Of a DNA stretch of 64,000 nt, positions 61,181 to 64,000 are shown piece after piece. The translations under genes and the position numbers were made by a program. The stretch lies in NCBI RefSeq assembly GCF_001306145.1, contig NZ_LGKO01000005.1, positions 310,001 through 374,000 of the forward strand, given 5' to 3'. This DNA is from Thermanaerothrix daxensis (lineage in GTDB: Bacteria > Chloroflexota > Anaerolineae > Anaerolineales > Anaerolineaceae). Below the pieces are notes generated by a model. That model had not been told where the DNA came from. It was given only the letters and a program-made list of their open reading frames with translations, and ran no database searches. Numbering within the stretch: position 1 is the stretch's first letter; each line of letters starts with the position of its first letter.

Positions 61181-63484
61181 GTGAGTCGAACTTCTTCATT
61201 AGTACATGTGAAGACATTCGATTTTTCAAACACCCCTGTTTCATTACATCGTCCGAAGTTTACATATTCGCTAGAAAGATCAGCGAATGAGCCATTAATA
61301 AGCATTGTAACCCCATTCTACAATACTGGTCATGAATTTCATGAAACGGCTCAATCGGTGTTTCAGCAATCTTTGCAACAATTCGAATGGATCATTGTGA
61401 ATGATGGAAGTGATAACCCAGAGTCTATCTCAATCCTTGAATCCTATCGGAAGATCGATCCTAGGGTACGTGTAATTGACCATCTTTCCAATAGAGGGTT
61501 GCCAGCGGCGCGGAATACCGGCTTTCGAGAGGCAAGAAGCGATTTTATCCTTTTCCTAGATAGTGATGACCTGTTAGAACCAACGGCAGCTGAGAAATGG
61601 TTTTGGTTCTTAATCACAAACCCAAGTTGTGCATTTGTCAAAGGTTATACGGTAGGTTTTGGTGAATATAACTATTTATGGGCTAGGGGGTTTCATCAAC
61701 GGAGGCTTTTCTTAGGAGAGAATTTAGTTGATATTACTTCATTGGTAAGAAAAAGTGTATTAAACAGCGTTGGGGGATTTGACGAATCATTAAAACAGGG
61801 TTTTGAGGATTGGGAGTTCTGGCTTAAATGCGCTAATGCTGGTTTTTGGGGAGCAACGATTCCGGAGTATCATGATTGGTATCGCCGGCGCTCTATGCAG
61901 CAAGTTCGTTGGCAGGCATTTGATAGCCGAAAGGAAATAGTCCATTTACTCAGAAAGAGATATCCTAATCTCTTCAGAAAACGAAATTTTCCCTCAATTA
62001 ATCTTAATGCCTCGGAGCAAGAGAAAAATCAAATTGATCAAGAAACCGCGTTATTAGCTGGCAAGAATAGGTTGTGTAAGAATAAACCCAGAATCTTAAT
62101 GATCGTGCCTTGGTTAAATCTTGGCGGGGCCGATAAGTTTAATCTTGATTTAGCCAAGTTGTTAACCCGTTCTGGGTGGGAAGTTTCGATACTTACTACA
62201 TTAACCAGTGAGGATCCATGGTGGCAAGAGTTTTCAAAAATCACACCTGATATCTTTATGCTTCACCGTTTCTTGACCATTGAACACTACCCATCTTTCA
62301 TTCGCTGTTTTATTGAATCTAGACAACCTGATGTGATTTTCTTAAGTAATAGTGAATTCGGTTACTTGTTACTCCCGTCGTTAAAGCGTTGTTGGCCCAA
62401 TCTTGTCTTCATTGACTACTGCCACATGGAGGAAGAGGATTGGATCGACGGTGGATATCCTATGCTTTCCATTAAGCATCAGAATTACATAGATCTTACT
62501 CTGACAGCAAGTGAGCATTTGAAAAAGTGGATGATTGAACATGGGGCAGATGGAAGAAAAATAGAGGTGTGTTATATTAATGTGGATACAAAGGAATGGG
62601 AACCCTCAGAAGAGGTTCGCAAACAAGTAAGAAATGAGTTAAGTATACCCGATGATCTTCCTGTTTTGTTATATGCGGCTAGATTATGCAAACAGAAACA
62701 GCCTTTGCTGCTCGCAAACGTGATTAGGGTTCTAGCAAAACGAGGTTTGAAATTCCTCGCAATAGTTGTGGGGGATGGTCCTGACAAGGGGGAGCTTGTC
62801 TCCTTCATCAACCACAACAAGCTTCAGAATTTTGTGAAGATTATGGGAGCGTTACCCAATGATCAAGTACGTCGACTCATGCAAGCAAGTGATATTTTTT
62901 TTCTTCCTTCTGAATGGGAGGGCATTGCACTCTCGATTTATGAGGCAATGGCTTGTGGTCTAGCCGTCGTTGGTGCTGATGTAGGGGGGCAACGTGAGTT
63001 GGTAACAGAGTCTTGCGGAATTCTTCTCAAGCCATCTGGAAATTTCCAGAATGATGCGATAGCATATGCTCAGATATTGGAGCGCTTAATAACCAATGAA
63101 AAAGAACGTAAGTGTATTGCTGATCATGCTCGATATCGAGTTGAGAGCTTATTTAATCAAGAAGAGATGATTTCGCGTTTTTTATATCTAATTGAAAAAG
63201 CATTTCAAAATCGCAAAACGCTAGAAACTATCGCTGATTGTGAGTCAGCAATGATCATTGCTAAGCGCAAGGCTCAAATGTATAGTTCAAAAACACAGAC
63301 CTCAGTTGAGCTGCTGAATATGCAATGGAAACCGCCGACTATCAACTCAAGGTTATATTTCTGGCTTCGGGCTCGACTTAGTACCCTATATAACTATGGA
63401 AAACGCCGTGGATGGAGGTGGATGGTGAGAATCAAGGAGGTATTGGTGAGATTTCTTATTCCCGATGAGTATGAGGAACTATAA
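61181..63484 (+). CDS. Bifunctional GT2-GT4 glycosyltransferase
   Basis: A 767-aa protein with two transferase domains. GT2 (about 35-260) includes 'ISIVTPFYNTGHEFHETAQS', 'IIVNDGSDN' and 'ILFLDSDDLLEP'. GT4 (about 300-690) includes 'ILMIVPWLNLGGADKFNLDL', 'PVLLYAARLCKQKQPLLLAN' and 'WEGIALSIYEAMACGLAVVG', the E-x7-E donor site. It probably adds two successive sugars to the surface glycan. GTG 61181 follows GGAGGAGG. It has its own promoter and stands apart from the minus-strand exporter operon, with IS remains on both sides. Confidence 0.9.
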   Translation: MSRTSSLVHVKTFDFSNTPVSLHRPKFTYSLERSANEPLISIVTPFYNTGHEFHETAQSVFQQSLQQFEWIIVNDGSDNPESISILESYRKIDPRVRVIDHLSNRGLPAARNTGFREARSDFILFLDSDDLLEPTAAEKWFWFLITNPSCAFVKGYTVGFGEYNYLWARGFHQRRLFLGENLVDITSLVRKSVLNSVGGFDESLKQGFEDWEFWLKCANAGFWGATIPEYHDWYRRRSMQQVRWQAFDSRKEIVHLLRKRYPNLFRKRNFPSINLNASEQEKNQIDQETALLAGKNRLCKNKPRILMIVPWLNLGGADKFNLDLAKLLTRSGWEVSILTTLTSEDPWWQEFSKITPDIFMLHRFLTIEHYPSFIRCFIESRQPDVIFLSNSEFGYLLLPSLKRCWPNLVFIDYCHMEEEDWIDGGYPMLSIKHQNYIDLTLTASEHLKKWMIEHGADGRKIEVCYINVDTKEWEPSEEVRKQVRNELSIPDDLPVLLYAARLCKQKQPLLLANVIRVLAKRGLKFLAIVVGDGPDKGELVSFINHNKLQNFVKIMGALPNDQVRRLMQASDIFFLPSEWEGIALSIYEAMACGLAVVGADVGGQRELVTESCGILLKPSGNFQNDAIAYAQILERLITNEKERKCIADHARYRVESLFNQEEMISRFLYLIEKAFQNRKTLETIADCESAMIIAKRKAQMYSSKTQTSVELLNMQWKPPTINSRLYFWLRARLSTLYNYGKRRGWRWMVRIKEVLVRFLIPDEYEEL

Positions 63485-63536
63485 TTTTCAACAAATAACC
63501 TAGATACCGGAACTAGGTTACTAAAGTACAAAAGAT

Positions 63537-64000
63537 GCTCTGTTGCAAAGATCAGATAAACCGAGACAACACTTAGCAATGGATATTATAGATCAGCCTT
63601 TTGACAATCGGCTCTCGCCGCTGCAAGCTGCGCTTGCGAGAGCGAATGGTGTCACCAAACTTGCGTTTGATCACCGAGTTGACCGTTTCGCTCTTCCAAC
63701 GCTGTCCATACAGACCCTCCAGGCGCGCTTGAGAAACCAAATTGGCTCGCGCTCTGCGTTCAGGGTTCAACAAATTGCCGCCCCGTCGTACCGGCGGGAT
63801 CAGATCGTCGTCGTGAACAGTTTGACCGTCAAAACCCGAGTCAGCCAACATGAGCCAGGCTTTCCGTTTGCTCTGGTAATGTCCATAGCGGCGGGCGTCT
63901 CGCCGCAAGCCGGCCAGATACGCCACATCGCTGCCCGGTCCCCAGCCCGATCGCCAGGCCAGGATGAACTGAGAAACTCTGCCAACCGCATATACCCCTT
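63537..64000 (-). mobile_element. IS element, copy B (partial, cut by window end)
   Basis: Begins with GCTCTGTTGCAAAGAT, as copy A does at 49351, and continues with closely similar sequence in the same orientation to the end of the window. Its other end lies outside. Confidence 0.85.
63573..64000 (-). CDS. DDE transposase of IS copy B (partial, apparently intact)
   Basis: The frame is open from the window end to the stop at 63573, about 142 codons of the C-terminal half. It contains 'AWLMLADSGFDGQTV', 'LEGLYGQRWKSETVNSVIKR' and 'SLQRREPIVKRLIYNIH', where the Glu of 'SETVNS' is the likely third catalytic residue. It is of IS4/IS5 general type. In contrast to copy A no stop or frameshift is seen in the visible part, so this copy may be the active one. 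Confidence 0.8.
   Translation of the reverse strand, partial: GVYAVGRVSQFILAWRSGWGPGSDVAYLAGLRRDARRYGHYQSKRKAWLMLADSGFDGQTVHDDDLIPPVRRGGNLLNPERRARANLVSQARLEGLYGQRWKSETVNSVIKRKFGDTIRSRKRSLQRREPIVKRLIYNIHC

Noticed and set aside
1-64000. tRNA, rRNA, tmRNA or CRISPR arrays
   Set aside because: Intergenic regions were read for cloverleaf or spaced-repeat patterns and none was seen; small RNAs without strong sequence signatures could be missed.

Overview
This 64-kb window looks like a chromosomal segment of a member of the Chloroflexota, most likely class Anaerolineae. That is an inference from gene content: many peptide-ABC lipoproteins, a mevalonate-pathway decarboxylase, a lipobox-bearing MsrP, a single-protein Pfa-like lipid synthase, and compact GC-rich operons with frequent GTG/TTG starts. 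No rRNA, tRNA or CRISPR array was seen.

Layout. (1) 0-5 kb: the end of a peptide ABC importer locus (permease and two different substrate-binding lipoproteins). (2) 5-19 kb: a mosaic of housekeeping and redox genes: EamA exporter, PilZ protein, Mn-type superoxide dismutase, YihY membrane protein, tyrosine/dual-specificity phosphatase, MsrPQ, a fatty-acid desaturase broken by one base in a C6 run, a GH2 glycosidase, a methyltransferase, a (di)phosphomevalonate decarboxylase, and a compact run of RseP-type protease, HEAT protein, peptidase-MA protein and acylphosphatase. (3) 19-26 kb, minus strand: uvrB under a canonical Gram-positive-type SOS box, then mfd, pth and an anchored surface protein. 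(4) 26.6-31 kb: an MgtC-family protein and a minus-strand sulfur/redox operon (PocR-type regulator, sulfide:quinone-oxidoreductase-like flavoprotein, DUF1641, TusE/DsrC-like and DsrE-like proteins). (5) 31.3-42.2 kb: the most distinctive locus, a 2810-residue megasynthase with domain order KS-AT-KS-ACP-ACP-ACP-KR-DH, followed by its phosphopantetheinyl transferase and, convergently, a PfaD-type enoyl reductase. All three carrier domains have threonine where the phosphopantetheine serine is expected. (6) 42.3-44 kb: pfkA and hpt.

A decayed IS1202/ISNCY-type element at 44.1-45.55 kb marks an abrupt change. From there to the end the sequence is visibly AT-richer and accessory. It is a surface-polysaccharide island carrying an ABC-2 exporter (permease and ATPase), several multidomain glycosyltransferases, two large membrane proteins and a methyltransferase. 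It is riddled with insertion sequences: two copies of one 13-bp-IR element (one decayed, one apparently intact and cut by the window end), an IS256 element, an IS982 fragment and another decayed DDE transposase. In the island a polysialyltransferase-like/coiled-coil ORF and a GT2-GT4 ORF are separated only by an A10 run. The second ORF has no usable start codon for its complete domain, so the two probably form one protein of about 1190 residues through slippage, or were one gene before a one-base indel.

The megasynthase, PPTase and PfaD form a self-sufficient lipid synthase set. The desaturase, the MVA decarboxylase and the polysaccharide island suggest a cell investing in unusual envelope chemistry.
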